The notes below the pieces were generated by a model. The model was not told where the DNA came from and made no database searches. It saw nothing but the letters and a program-made list of their open reading frames with translations. From a virus: a stretch of DNA of 54,722 nucleotides. The DNA lies in the IMG/VR virus record IMGVR_UViG_3300018083_000035, positions 1 through 54,722 of that record. One strand, 5' to 3'. Below are positions 31,742-40,063 of the stretch, piece by piece (the stretch's first letter is position 1; the number at the start of each line of letters is the position of its first letter). A program made the position numbers and the translations under genes.

Positions 31742-32080
31742 TCACCACTCAAAGTCGTTCATGGGGCGGGCCGTCGCGTAATGCTCGCACCAATCATCCT
31801 GGTTCAAGAACGCCGGCGCGTTAATGACGGGACGATAGATCGGCGCGCCATCATCCGCCTCTTGATGACAGCGGTTGAACACATCGACACGCAGCTGCGC
31901 TTCCGACTTACTGTAGGGGCCGTAGACAGCGACGATATCGTCCACCGGATGGGTTACGCTGCTATCTTCACCGACCGTCGTACAGACGATCTCGCGGATG
32001 ACAACCATGCACCACCAACCAGCACCCGGCTTTACCCACGGCGGATTGAATGGGAGCTCACTATGCTTCTTCCGCATCAT
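31742..32080 (-). CDS. hypothetical protein in replication unit (112 aa)
   Basis: Starts at ATG 32080 overlapping the previous stop (ATGA); longer starts upstream lie inside the neighbour and are less likely. MMRKKHSELPFNPPWVKPGAGWWCMVVIREIVCTTVG... YGPYSKSEAQLRVDVFNRCHQEADDG looks like a small alpha/beta domain with a YxPxSKxEAQ helix. It may modify or bind a replication protein; no family recognised. Confidence 0.6.
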   Translation of the reverse strand: MMRKKHSELPFNPPWVKPGAGWWCMVVIREIVCTTVGEDSSVTHPVDDIVAVYGPYSKSEAQLRVDVFNRCHQEADDGAPIYRPVINAPAFLNQDDWCEHYATARPMNDFEW

Positions 32081-32487
32081 GACACCTTTGCCCGCCGCGC
32101 CAGATCCATGAGCCAGTGCCACTGCTTGTCGCTGAACTTAACGACACCGAAGGTATCCGCGTGGCTCTGCATGCCGACAAGAAAGCGTCTGGCGCGCTCG
32201 TTAAGCGGACTGCGCAATATCTGGTGGATCAGCTGATGCAGCGCGGCCGCGGTCATGCTCTGCTGGCCGCTTGGCGATTCCGTTTTGGGTGGTGGCTTAT
32301 GTGGCGCCGATCGCGCCGCCTCGCCGATCGAGCCGACCAGGTCATGCCAATCCAGGCCGTGCTGCTTCAGCAGCGCGGTGATCTTAGCCGCAGCCGACGA
32401 ACTCTCGCCGGCCTGGTCGGAGCCGAGCATCAGCAGGAGCTTATTGAGCCGGCCGCGCACCTCGGGTGGAATCGGACGGGCCGGCAT
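32077..32487 (-). CDS. DUF2786-like domain protein (136 aa)
   Basis: TGATG overlap with the polymerase stop fixes the start at 32487. The N-terminus VRGRLNKLLLMLGSDQAGESSSAAAKITALLKQHGLDWHDL has the pattern of DUF2786-type helical domains (KLLxLxxSxxxxExxxAAxxxxxLLxxxGL), found in phage proteins of unknown role. The C-terminal part is helical with a conserved-looking FSDKQWHWLMDLARR end. Located between DNA polymerase and helicase, so a replication accessory is plausible. Confidence 0.6.
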   Translation of the reverse strand: MPARPIPPEVRGRLNKLLLMLGSDQAGESSSAAAKITALLKQHGLDWHDLVGSIGEAARSAPHKPPPKTESPSGQQSMTAAALHQLIHQILRSPLNERARRFLVGMQSHADTFGVVKFSDKQWHWLMDLARRAKVS

Positions 32488-34634
32488 CACTTGCCCTCCC
32501 ACTTGGAATAATACGGCTGCACGGTTTCATCGGACATCAAGGGGAGCCCATCGGTCCAATCGAAGCCTTCGCGCATGATGCCGCGCAGCATGTCCACGGC
32601 GCCGTCGACGCGGTCCTCGGCAACCTCGACTAAAACCTCATCGTGCGAGTGCAGCCGCACCGACAGGTCCGTCTTATCCAACCGCACTAGCGTGCCGCGC
32701 AGCATGTCGGCGGCGACCGCCTGGACCACGTTCTCGGTCAAGGTGCCGTGCCAGATCTTGGCGCGGTTGTAGCCCTTCCAGAACCGCAGCTCGGTGCGCT
32801 GGCCAATGACTTGATCGTCGTCATCGAGCTCATCGACCAGCTCGTACTTGATGCCGCGGTAGGCGATGCAGCGACCGGACGGCAGCTCGCAGAACAGCGT
32901 GCCGCCGAGCACCTGCGGGTGGTAGACGTAGGCCAGCCGGCCGATGTGCTGGGTGATCTTGGGCTGCTCCAGCGCCCGGTTGGCGGCGCCCCACAGGCCG
33001 TAAGATTCATCCTGGGTATGCTTGCCCCAGAAGCGCACGCACCACGGGTTGATCCGGCGCCATTCATGCACCACCTCCGCGGCCTCGTCGGGCGACAAAT
33101 ACAGGCCATAGCCGGCACCCATAGCGATCAGGGCGCCGGAAGCGCCGCCGAAGCCGAGCGCGAGCTCGGCGACCTTGCCGCGCTGCCGTAACGGTTTGGT
33201 GATTTCTGTTACGTCCAGGCGGGACATGCCGGCGGCCGTGCGGGTGTAGAGGTCCGGCAGCGAGGGGTCGGCATCGATGTCGCTGAAGATCTTGAGCCGG
33301 TCGAGCGCGCCTTTACTCTTGGGGCCGGCCAGCCACGGTAGGATCCTGGCCTCGATCTGGGCGAAGTCGCTGACAACAAACATGTTTCCAGGCGCCGCCA
33401 CGAACGTCGGCCGGATCAATAGCGCCAGCTTGCGCAGCGCCGGCGTGTCGTCGCCGAGCGCAGCCAGCTGGTCGTAGTCCGCGCCGTTAAGAATCGCCTC
33501 GATCGCTTCGTGCTCGTAATCGAGGTAAGCCCTTGTGAGGTTCTGGATCTGCACGCCGCGGCTGGATGCGCGTCCCGTTTGGGGTGCACCGTTGAACTGG
33601 TACTGGCCGTAAATCGTATCCCCGACCTCCTGGGCAAGGATGCGGCCGTATTTGGCGGGTGTGGTCGACCCGCCATACAGGCGGATTTCCAGGGCGCGCT
33701 GCTCGCGGTGGTGTCCGATTGTCCGGCAGTAGGGAATCAGCTTCTCGACGCGAGGGCGCGTCAGGGAATACTTAGCGGGCCTGGTGATCTTGCCCTCTTC
33801 GTCCTCTTCCTCCTCCCGCTTGGTCAGCATCTCGATGCCGTCCGACGGCAGGTGGTGGCACAGCCAATTGGTCAGGTTCTTGACCTGGCCGACCCCGGTC
33901 ACATGGCCGGCCGTGATCTCGCGCAGTTCCTGGCCGCCGCGGACCTTGGCGACCTTGGCGAGCTTGTCGGCCTTCTTGGCAAACTCGATGTCGACCCCTA
34001 TGCCGCGGTCGTTGACGGCTTCCATGGCCCAGTATTCTTCCCACTCGCGCATCGGCAATTGCCGGGTGCGGAGAAACAAGCTGCGCATCGCCTCGATATC
34101 GCCGAGCGCGTAGCGGCAGAACAACGCCCATTCCGCCGGGTGAGATTGTGGGGTCGCGGTCGAGTCCGGCATGCAGAACAGTTTGATGTAAATGGCGCCG
34201 TCTTCGACCTTGGCCGTGCTGCCGGACATCTTGCAGGCGCTGGCCAGGTCGGGCGGCAGGCCGGCCGCGGTCGCCTGCACCGACGGGTCTATGCACATAT
34301 CGATCATCAATGGTGGCGCGTCCACCAGCGTGCGGTTCCAGATCGTGCGATCGAAGCCGGCGTTGAATGCCGCGAACATCCCGCCGCCGCGGTAGAGCGC
34401 CTGGCTGTAGAACTCAGTTAGATCCAGCGGCAGGTGCTGCCAGGCCAGCGCCGCGCCTGGCGTCGGCGCAGTGATGATCTTGGCCGGCGCTCGGCCGATC
34501 GCGTAGGTCAGGATGATGGCCGCGGCATCGCGGTCGCAGGCATAGCGCCAGGCACCGGCGGTCTTCAGGTCTTCGCCGGACTTTGTCTCAAAGTCGAACC
34601 AGCAGATGCGGTCGGGATCGAAGGTGGCGGACAT
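32487..34634 (-). CDS. polA-like: DNA polymerase, family A, with 3'-5' exonuclease (715 aa)
   Basis: Exonuclease motif I DFETKS (Asp14, Glu16), exo II AFNAGFD (about 89-95) and exo III YALGDI (about 175-180). Polymerase motif A SDFAQIEAR (Asp423), motif B R483-x3-K487...L491...F495-G and motif C HDE (664-666). The residue equal to E. coli Phe762 is Leu491, and the Tyr766 equivalent is Phe495. AGGGAA precedes the ATG. A UUCG-loop terminator ends 23 bases upstream, so expression depends on read-through or its own promoter. Confidence 0.93.
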   Translation of the reverse strand: MSATFDPDRICWFDFETKSGEDLKTAGAWRYACDRDAAAIILTYAIGRAPAKIITAPTPGAALAWQHLPLDLTEFYSQALYRGGGMFAAFNAGFDRTIWNRTLVDAPPLMIDMCIDPSVQATAAGLPPDLASACKMSGSTAKVEDGAIYIKLFCMPDSTATPQSHPAEWALFCRYALGDIEAMRSLFLRTRQLPMREWEEYWAMEAVNDRGIGVDIEFAKKADKLAKVAKVRGGQELREITAGHVTGVGQVKNLTNWLCHHLPSDGIEMLTKREEEEDEEGKITRPAKYSLTRPRVEKLIPYCRTIGHHREQRALEIRLYGGSTTPAKYGRILAQEVGDTIYGQYQFNGAPQTGRASSRGVQIQNLTRAYLDYEHEAIEAILNGADYDQLAALGDDTPALRKLALLIRPTFVAAPGNMFVVSDFAQIEARILPWLAGPKSKGALDRLKIFSDIDADPSLPDLYTRTAAGMSRLDVTEITKPLRQRGKVAELALGFGGASGALIAMGAGYGLYLSPDEAAEVVHEWRRINPWCVRFWGKHTQDESYGLWGAANRALEQPKITQHIGRLAYVYHPQVLGGTLFCELPSGRCIAYRGIKYELVDELDDDDQVIGQRTELRFWKGYNRAKIWHGTLTENVVQAVAADMLRGTLVRLDKTDLSVRLHSHDEVLVEVAEDRVDGAVDMLRGIMREGFDWTDGLPLMSDETVQPYYSKWEGK

Positions 34635-34656
34635 AGGATTCCCTGGGATGAGTGGG

Positions 34657-34683
34657 AAAAACCTAGGCCCCGAAGGGCCTAGG
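34657..34683 (-). terminator. UUCG-loop rho-independent terminator/attenuator
   Basis: On the minus strand CCTAGGCCC-TTCG-GGGCCTAGG is followed by TTTTT (34661-34657). A perfect 9-bp stem with a stable tetraloop follows the stop of the gene at 34710-35477 and precedes DNA polymerase by 23 bases. Just upstream are near-copies of an 11-bp unit (CTCCCCT-containing, 34681-34712). Confidence 0.8.
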
Positions 34684-34709
34684 GGAGATGCAGGGGAGAT
34701 GTAGGGGAG

Positions 34710-35477
34710 TTACGCCGCCGGTGGGCGGCGCCGCTGAGCCGGCCGGACGGGCGGCACGGCGTTGTCCTCGACCAGGGCGGGCTTGCTACGGCGCGGGGCT
34801 GCCGCGGCCGCAGGCGCTGGCTTCGGCGGCTCCGGTACATCAACCGGCGCAGCTTCACCCGCCGACTTCAGGTTGCCCTGCATGTCGGCCCAATCCACGA
34901 TCTCGAACACCGGATTCCAAATCCAGCCGTAGTCGGAATGCTTGTATTTTTCCGACTTGAACTGGATGACCGGGCAGGGATAGGCGCGATCGGTGCGGAG
35001 CTGGGACTTCACCGCATCCTCAAGCTTCTTAAAGCCCTTCATCGTGCCGACCGAGCCGTTCTTGAACTGCACCTCGGCGCCCTCATCCTCGCCGTTCAGG
35101 CACACAGCCTCAAAGCTGCGCTGCTCGGCGAAGTTGAAGCCGTCGATCGGGCCTGGCTTGGGCGGCTTCGGCTCGTACATCGGCACCATCACCTCGCCGA
35201 GCCTCTCATTCTTGCGGGTGCCTTGGTAGTTCGACCAGCAGATGTAGCCGTGGCAGATCGAGAGAAGATTGATCCACCACTTGCTGCCCACTTGCATGGG
35301 CTCATCGGCCTGGCCGACGTTCCAGGTGCCGTCGTTCTTAGAAAGCTTGATCAAATCCTTGCCGCCGCCGGCTACCAGGGTGGTGGCCTGGGACTCCTCA
35401 ATCCCAGCTAGCAGCCGGTCGGCGAGGTCGTTCGACAGGGCTGTCGAACCAAGGGATCGCTTGACGATATCGTTCAT
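34710..35477 (-). CDS. replication-unit protein, possible ssDNA-binding role (255 aa)
   Basis: MNDIVKRSLGSTALSNDLADRLLAGIEES..., then a beta-rich core (LIKLSKNDGTWNVGQ, GSKWWINLLSICHGYICWSNYQGTRKNERLGEVMVPM, CPVIQFKSEKYKHSDYGWIWNPVFEIVDW) and a disordered Pro/Ala/Arg-rich tail. Genes of this layout lie next to PolA and a Cas4-like exonuclease in several phages, and an OB-like beta core with a flexible tail would fit an ssDNA-binding protein. That function is inference from context. Terminator follows its stop. Confidence 0.55.
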   Translation of the reverse strand: MNDIVKRSLGSTALSNDLADRLLAGIEESQATTLVAGGGKDLIKLSKNDGTWNVGQADEPMQVGSKWWINLLSICHGYICWSNYQGTRKNERLGEVMVPMYEPKPPKPGPIDGFNFAEQRSFEAVCLNGEDEGAEVQFKNGSVGTMKGFKKLEDAVKSQLRTDRAYPCPVIQFKSEKYKHSDYGWIWNPVFEIVDWADMQGNLKSAGEAAPVDVPEPPKPAPAAAAAPRRSKPALVEDNAVPPVRPAQRRRPPAA

Positions 35478-35543
35478 GTTCGCGTGTCCTTCTGGTTAAG
35501 TTCTATTGACCGGCGCAAATACCAAAACCGGCCAGGTATTGTG

Positions 35544-36815
35544 TCACGAACCCTGTTCGTGACGCAATTGCTTGAGCGCCGCGGCGAACTCTTCGGTGGC
35601 TTTGGCGTGATCGATCGCCGGCGCCGGATCGCTGTCCGGCGCGATGACTGTCTCGTCCGTTGGCGGCGCCACGCGCAGGTTGTCGGGGATCTTGACCTTC
35701 AATCGCTTGGCCACCTTGTCGGCGACGGCGAAGGTTTGCAGCTTGTGCTGCCAGATTTCATCCTGGCCGAAGCCGAGCTTGGTCAGTTCATTGTTGACGA
35801 TGTCTTCATCGATCCACTGGCGCAGCTTGGTGCGCAGCTTCAGCTTCCAGCCCGGGACGGTGCCGCCGTTCGTCAAATAGCTGTGGATGGCTTCGTCCAC
35901 CTGCTTCTTATAGTCGGCCGCCATATCGGCGAGGTACTTGGCCTTGGCCAGAAACTCACCGTAAGCAGCGGCGCTGCCGGCGTCGACTTCGGATGCGCGC
36001 AATTGCGCCGGCAGGATTTCCAGATTCAGATCGGCTAGCTCAAACAACGGCCCGGTGTGCATCGGGCAGATTGGCCGGCCCGGACACCAGCGGCAGTGAT
36101 CACCAGCCTTCAATGGTGGATTCTTGCCCAGCGCGGCGATGATCGCCAGGTCGACATCCTCGATGAACATGTCGACTTCAGTCCGGGTTATTATGGTGTG
36201 GGTCAGTCGCTGCTCGGTGCGCGGCTGGATGATGGCCACGGCGTAGCGTTTCTTGTTGAACATGGAGGGCAGCTCCTCCATGGCGCCGGCGAAGTAGAAC
36301 AACAACTGCGGGTTAACGCGGTCGCCTTCGGGATCTTTATAGACCGCGGGGACGATCACGCCCTGGCCGAACTTCCAATCGACCATCAAGACAAACTTCT
36401 TATTGGCCAGCAGCAGATCGCATGTTCCAAAAGCCCCAGGAACACCCGGGAATTTAACCTTCAATTCATTGGCGACGACATGGAAGCCGCCGCCGTATTC
36501 GTTCATCAGCTCGTACAAGGTGTCGATCGCGGGGAAAATGGAATCATTAAGGTGATGCAATTCGAGCACACGATCGTAGAATGTCTCGCCGAGCATTTCC
36601 TCGGCCGCCTCAAGCATCGCAGTCGAGGATGGAAAACCGTCGGTGTACATGGCCATCAGTCGGTCCATGGCCGCATGCATGGCCGAGCCATAGTTCGCAT
36701 ATTCGCTGGGGACTTCTTCCTGATCGGGCAGCCGTTGCAGCAGCTGAAATGAGCCCGGGCAGTTGAGCAATCGATCCGCGGTCGAGCCGCCGATCACGGT
36801 GGAGTGCTTGGTCAT
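35544..36815 (-). CDS. PD-(D/E)XK exonuclease, DUF2800/Cas4-like (423 aa)
   Basis: ATG 36815 chosen (GAGAG upstream); long upstream extensions are not supported. The N-terminus STADRLLNCPGSFQLLQRLPDQEE...YGSAMHAAMDRLM is the helical RecB-type start. Nuclease motifs: GTCDLLL (Asp), then VDWKFGQG (Asp-x-Lys). Near residue 240, CRWCPGRPICP provides Cys residues for an Fe-S cluster. Matches the phage DUF2800 recombination exonucleases. Its stop lies in a hairpin (GTCACGAAC/GTTCGTGAC at 35543-35563). First gene of the minus-strand replication unit, divergent from the VRR-NUC gene. Confidence 0.8.
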   Translation of the reverse strand: MTKHSTVIGGSTADRLLNCPGSFQLLQRLPDQEEVPSEYANYGSAMHAAMDRLMAMYTDGFPSSTAMLEAAEEMLGETFYDRVLELHHLNDSIFPAIDTLYELMNEYGGGFHVVANELKVKFPGVPGAFGTCDLLLANKKFVLMVDWKFGQGVIVPAVYKDPEGDRVNPQLLFYFAGAMEELPSMFNKKRYAVAIIQPRTEQRLTHTIITRTEVDMFIEDVDLAIIAALGKNPPLKAGDHCRWCPGRPICPMHTGPLFELADLNLEILPAQLRASEVDAGSAAAYGEFLAKAKYLADMAADYKKQVDEAIHSYLTNGGTVPGWKLKLRTKLRQWIDEDIVNNELTKLGFGQDEIWQHKLQTFAVADKVAKRLKVKIPDNLRVAPPTDETVIAPDSDPAPAIDHAKATEEFAAALKQLRHEQGS

Positions 36816-36864
36816 GTTATGCTCTCGTTTCCTGTTTCCTGTGCATATGAGGACATAGATCTCG

Positions 36865-37152
36865 ATGCCTGTCAAATATTCTGTGAAAGAGAGTGTGATC
36901 GAGCGCGAGCTGCGCTTGCGGGTCGAGGAACACGGTGGCGAGTGCATCAAGGTGCAGGCGATCGGCCGGCGCGGGTTCTTCGACCGGGTGGTGATTCTAC
37001 CGGGCGGCCGGACGGTGTTTGTCGAGGTGAAGCGGCCGAAAGGCGGGCGAGTCTCACTGCACCAGATCAAGTACCATGAGCGTTTCGCCGAACTAGGGAT
37101 AGCGATTGCGCTGGTGAAGACCTCGGCGGATATTGACGCGCTGCTGAAATAG
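36865..37152 (+). CDS. VRR-NUC domain nuclease (95 aa)
   Basis: Stand-alone VRR-NUC nuclease. ESVIERELRLRVEEHGGECIKVQAIGRRGFFDRVVILPGGRTVFVEVKRPKGGRVSLHQIKYHERFAELG shows the VRR-NUC core: Glu in the first helix, FFDRVV (Asp), and FVEVKRPKG (Glu-x-Lys) as PD-(D/E)XK residues, then a Gln-x-x-Tyr helix. Such phage proteins process branched or damaged DNA. Divergent from the exonuclease gene over 49 bp that holds a TTTCCTG direct repeat. Confidence 0.85.
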   Translation: MPVKYSVKESVIERELRLRVEEHGGECIKVQAIGRRGFFDRVVILPGGRTVFVEVKRPKGGRVSLHQIKYHERFAELGIAIALVKTSADIDALLK

Positions 37153-37155
37153 TGC

Positions 37156-37185
37156 GGCCGGCAGGGGGCGAAATCCCTGCCGGCC
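37156..37185 (+). promoter_or_regulatory. perfect 11-bp stem hairpin between nuclease and prim-pol
   Basis: Arms 37156-37166 and 37175-37185 pair perfectly around an eight-base loop (GGCGAAAT). No T-run follows. Similar in kind to the hairpin at 28558-28588. The following gene starts at 37231 with AAGGAG upstream. Confidence 0.5.
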
Positions 37186-37230
37186 AGAATCCACCCATCC
37201 CTAGGTGACCAGACAACAAGGAGTCATCCG

Positions 37231-38205
37231 ATGACCAAGCTTTACCATCCCGGCCAGCCAGCGCAAGCCATACCGCTGGAGCCAAAGCCGGTGAACGAAT
37301 ACCGCGAGATATGGCGCCGGATCCGGGACAACGGCTACGACGTAATACCCTTGAGGGGCCGGGACGGGCCGTTCAAGGGCTGGCCGAGCGAACCGAATGA
37401 CGACGCCGCGATCGCGCAGTGGCACGGCAAGGCCGCAGGCATGCGCATGTACGGCAGCAAGGCCTTTGTCATCGACCTGGATGTGCGCACTACCCAAGTG
37501 CGCGAGGCGCTGCTCGCCGCATTGTCGAAACGCTGGCCGGCGTTCATGGCAGGTTGCTTGCGGCGGACTTCAGGGTCGACCACGCTGGCCTTGATCGGGC
37601 AGTGCGCCACCGTGCGCAAGCGGCATTGGACGGCACGGTTCAAGCCGCGCGCCGGCGACAAGCCGCACCTGGTCGAATACTTCACCGGCAACGATAAGCG
37701 ATACGTCGCGGTGCATGGATTCCATTCCGAGGGCCGGTCGTATGGCTACATCGGGAGATCGATCCTCGACGTGCAATTGTCCGACCTGCCGTGGTTTCCC
37801 GAGATCGATATTCCGTCGATGATCGGCGAGTGCGAACAGGTGATGGTCGATCTTGGGCTCGAACAGATCATCGCCACGCAGACGCACATGCCAGGCGAGC
37901 GGGTCTACGATCTGAAGCCGGACGATATCATCATGCTGTCGGATGGCGAGCGGCTAACACTGGCCGAGCTCGACAAGCGCGCCGGCGTCAGCAGGATCAA
38001 AGCCTTCGCCAACATCTGGGATAAGGAATCCAAAACGCGCGATCGCGTGCTGGTCAACCGCTCCGGCGGCGCCGGCCTGTGCCTGTGGGACACCAAGACC
38101 GGCGTGTCGCACCGTTGGCAGTCGCTATCGCCGGCAGAAGACCCTGAGTTCATGCGGCAGCTGAAAGAGTTGAGGCGCAATAACACGAACCCTTGGGAGA
38201 AATGA
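37231..38205 (+). CDS. primase-polymerase (AEP/prim-pol-like) protein (324 aa)
   Basis: AAGGAG lies nine bases before ATG. The N-terminal region NGYDVIPLRGRDGPFKGWPSEPNDDAAIAQWHGKAAGMRMYGSKAFVIDLDVR follows bifunctional primase/polymerase proteins: the PxxGKxPx-like segment, the IAxW helix, and the FVIDLDV strand carrying metal-binding Asp residues. GSTTLALIG and VEYFTGNDKRYVAVHG follow as in that fold. Probably the primase that starts phage DNA synthesis. Paired with the ATPase immediately downstream. Confidence 0.7.
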   Translation: MTKLYHPGQPAQAIPLEPKPVNEYREIWRRIRDNGYDVIPLRGRDGPFKGWPSEPNDDAAIAQWHGKAAGMRMYGSKAFVIDLDVRTTQVREALLAALSKRWPAFMAGCLRRTSGSTTLALIGQCATVRKRHWTARFKPRAGDKPHLVEYFTGNDKRYVAVHGFHSEGRSYGYIGRSILDVQLSDLPWFPEIDIPSMIGECEQVMVDLGLEQIIATQTHMPGERVYDLKPDDIIMLSDGERLTLAELDKRAGVSRIKAFANIWDKESKTRDRVLVNRSGGAGLCLWDTKTGVSHRWQSLSPAEDPEFMRQLKELRRNNTNPWEK

Positions 38206-38206
38206 G

Positions 38207-39682
38207 ATGAATAAGCGATCTGACATAGCGCCGATGCCGGACAAGCCAGACGATACAGATCCGATTGAAATCAAGATCAACTGGTTATTAAACACGCACG
38301 GCTATGATGCGCGCGCCGATCGAGTGGTGATGCTGTATGAGCCATCGCACTACTGCACGATGGTGCTGAAGGCGTTTCAGACGCTGTACATGCCGTGGTG
38401 GATAGAGGAAACCGGGCCGCAGGGTGGTGTGAAGCGCAAGCACGCATTCGCAGCCTGGATGTTGCACGCCGATCGGTACGAGATCGCCGGCGTGCGGCTG
38501 CGACCGGACATGCCGTTTCCCTGCTATTGGGAGGACGGGCAGTTGTTCAAGAACACCTACCGGCGGCCGCAGCACACTGCGACGGGCGGCAGCGTGGATC
38601 TGTGGATCAAGTTCATGGAGCATTTGATACCCGATCAAACCGAGCGCGAGTGGTTCTATGATTGGCTGGCGTACAAATACCAAAACCCGCACATTCCGGG
38701 CGTTGCCGTGATCATGGTGGCAGCCGGTATCGACGGCCCGGTGTATGGCGCCGGCCGCGGCAAGCTGAAGGAAATACTCTCGCGCTTGATGGGGCCGCGC
38801 TACGTCAAGCCGATCGACTTCGACCTGTTCGCCGGCAAGTCCGGCCAGGCGGATTATACCGATTGGGCGGCTTACGCCACGCTGGTGGTGGTGTCGGAAT
38901 CCAAGGACACGCTCGAAAGCGGGAAATGGGCCGCGCAGCGTGCCGTCTATGAACGGGTCAAGGAGATTGTCGATCCGCGGCCGGTATTGCGCACCTTTAC
39001 GATGAAGAACCGGCAGGCATTTGAGGCGATCGCGTTCACCAGCTACCTGATTTTCTCCAACAACTTTGATCCGTTGCAGATCCCGGACAACGATCGACGG
39101 GTGACCGCGATCGCCAACGGCGTGCAGATGACGCCGGAGATGGCCCAGGCGCTGGATGAGTGGATGGAAGAGCCGGCCAATATCGCCGAGCTGGGGCGGT
39201 GGCTGGAATCCAGCGATCTCACCGGGTTCAACCCCTACGCGCCGCTGAAGACTGCGACCAAGTCGCGGATGCAGGCGATGAGCCGCAGCGAGTTCGATGA
39301 CGCGGTCGCCGATGTGCGGCGCATTGTCGGCAGTGGTGGATTGTTCACCCGGCCGCAGATCCAGACGGCCGTATTGGCGCGCATGGATGGTGGCGATGGC
39401 GTCAATCTCGCCAGTATGGTCCGCAGCCAGATCCGGCGAGTGACTACCGAGGCGCCGAGCGAGGTCGAACTTCGGGTCGATGTCGGGGGCCAGCCGCGGC
39501 AGCGGGTTTACTGCTGGATCGGCTATGCCGGGCCGAAGATACGGAACAAGGAGGGCGCCGCGGAGATGGTCAAGGCTACGGCAAAACAGCTCGAAACGGG
39601 TGAACCGGGCAATCCCAAAGACATGGCGGCGGCGATGAAGCGAGCGGGATTTGGGGTTTCTGGGACTACAGATGACGACTAG
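38207..39682 (+). CDS. primase-helicase-type ATPase, D5/DUF5906-like (491 aa)
   Basis: Starts one base after the prim-pol stop. N-terminal D5-like part (WLLNTHGYDARADRVVMLYE), then an ATPase core: VPGVAVIMVAAG with YGAGRGKLKEIL as the Walker A, ATLVVVSESKD as a Walker B-like strand, TMKNRQAFEAIAFTSYLIFSNNFDPLQIPDNDRRV as sensor/arginine region. Similar to the helicase of NrS-1-type primase-helicases. The Walker A Ser/Thr after Lys is replaced by Leu, which is unusual. C-terminal helical domain may bind DNA. Confidence 0.7.
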   Translation: MNKRSDIAPMPDKPDDTDPIEIKINWLLNTHGYDARADRVVMLYEPSHYCTMVLKAFQTLYMPWWIEETGPQGGVKRKHAFAAWMLHADRYEIAGVRLRPDMPFPCYWEDGQLFKNTYRRPQHTATGGSVDLWIKFMEHLIPDQTEREWFYDWLAYKYQNPHIPGVAVIMVAAGIDGPVYGAGRGKLKEILSRLMGPRYVKPIDFDLFAGKSGQADYTDWAAYATLVVVSESKDTLESGKWAAQRAVYERVKEIVDPRPVLRTFTMKNRQAFEAIAFTSYLIFSNNFDPLQIPDNDRRVTAIANGVQMTPEMAQALDEWMEEPANIAELGRWLESSDLTGFNPYAPLKTATKSRMQAMSRSEFDDAVADVRRIVGSGGLFTRPQIQTAVLARMDGGDGVNLASMVRSQIRRVTTEAPSEVELRVDVGGQPRQRVYCWIGYAGPKIRNKEGAAEMVKATAKQLETGEPGNPKDMAAAMKRAGFGVSGTTDDD

Positions 39683-40063
39683 CGCCGGCCGGGAGGAGAA
39701 CAAAGGGTGATTAATCTGGAACTGGGATCGGTTTGGGATTTGTTTGGGATTTGGATAAAAGTGTAATGAAACCAATAAGTTATCTAAACCCAATCCCAAC
39801 AATCCCAATATATGCCTTTAACCAGTATATATAAAAACATGTATGTTATATGTGTATGGATTCCTCCGCTTTTCCGGGTTTGGGATTTGCGCGGCATTTC
39901 GGCTGCGCGGCTTGCTCCCGCCCGGCCGGCGTGCTCTGGTGTTGTTGCCCTGGCCGGGTTCCGTTTTTCATAGCTTCGCTCGCGCACGCGATCGGAGCCG
40001 AGGCGCACCCGAGATCACCCCGGCCAGGATGTGATCTCGGGTTGCTGCTTTATGGAGGCGGTT
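39683..40063. other. AT-rich noncoding region with TTGGGATT repeats, origin candidate
   Basis: No confident gene. TTGGGATT occurs directly at 39733-39740, 39744-39751 and 39880-39887 and inverted at 39792-39799 and 39801-39808, flanking the most AT-rich stretch of the window (about 39760-39860, with TATATATAAAAAC). A GTG codon at 39707 after GGAGG opens a 19-codon mini-ORF ending at 39766. The location directly after prim-pol and helicase genes favours a replication origin or a regulatory leader. Confidence 0.4.

Noticed and set aside
35544-37070. Longer start for the exonuclease (to 37070)
   Set aside because: The extra residues are Arg/Pro-rich, overlap the VRR-NUC gene, and ATG 36815 has a ribosome site and begins the conserved domain.
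38288-39808. 506-codon minus-strand frame opposite the helicase
   Set aside because: Shadow: His/Arg/Leu-rich with no motif, while the plus strand has ATPase motifs and an adjacent prim-pol.
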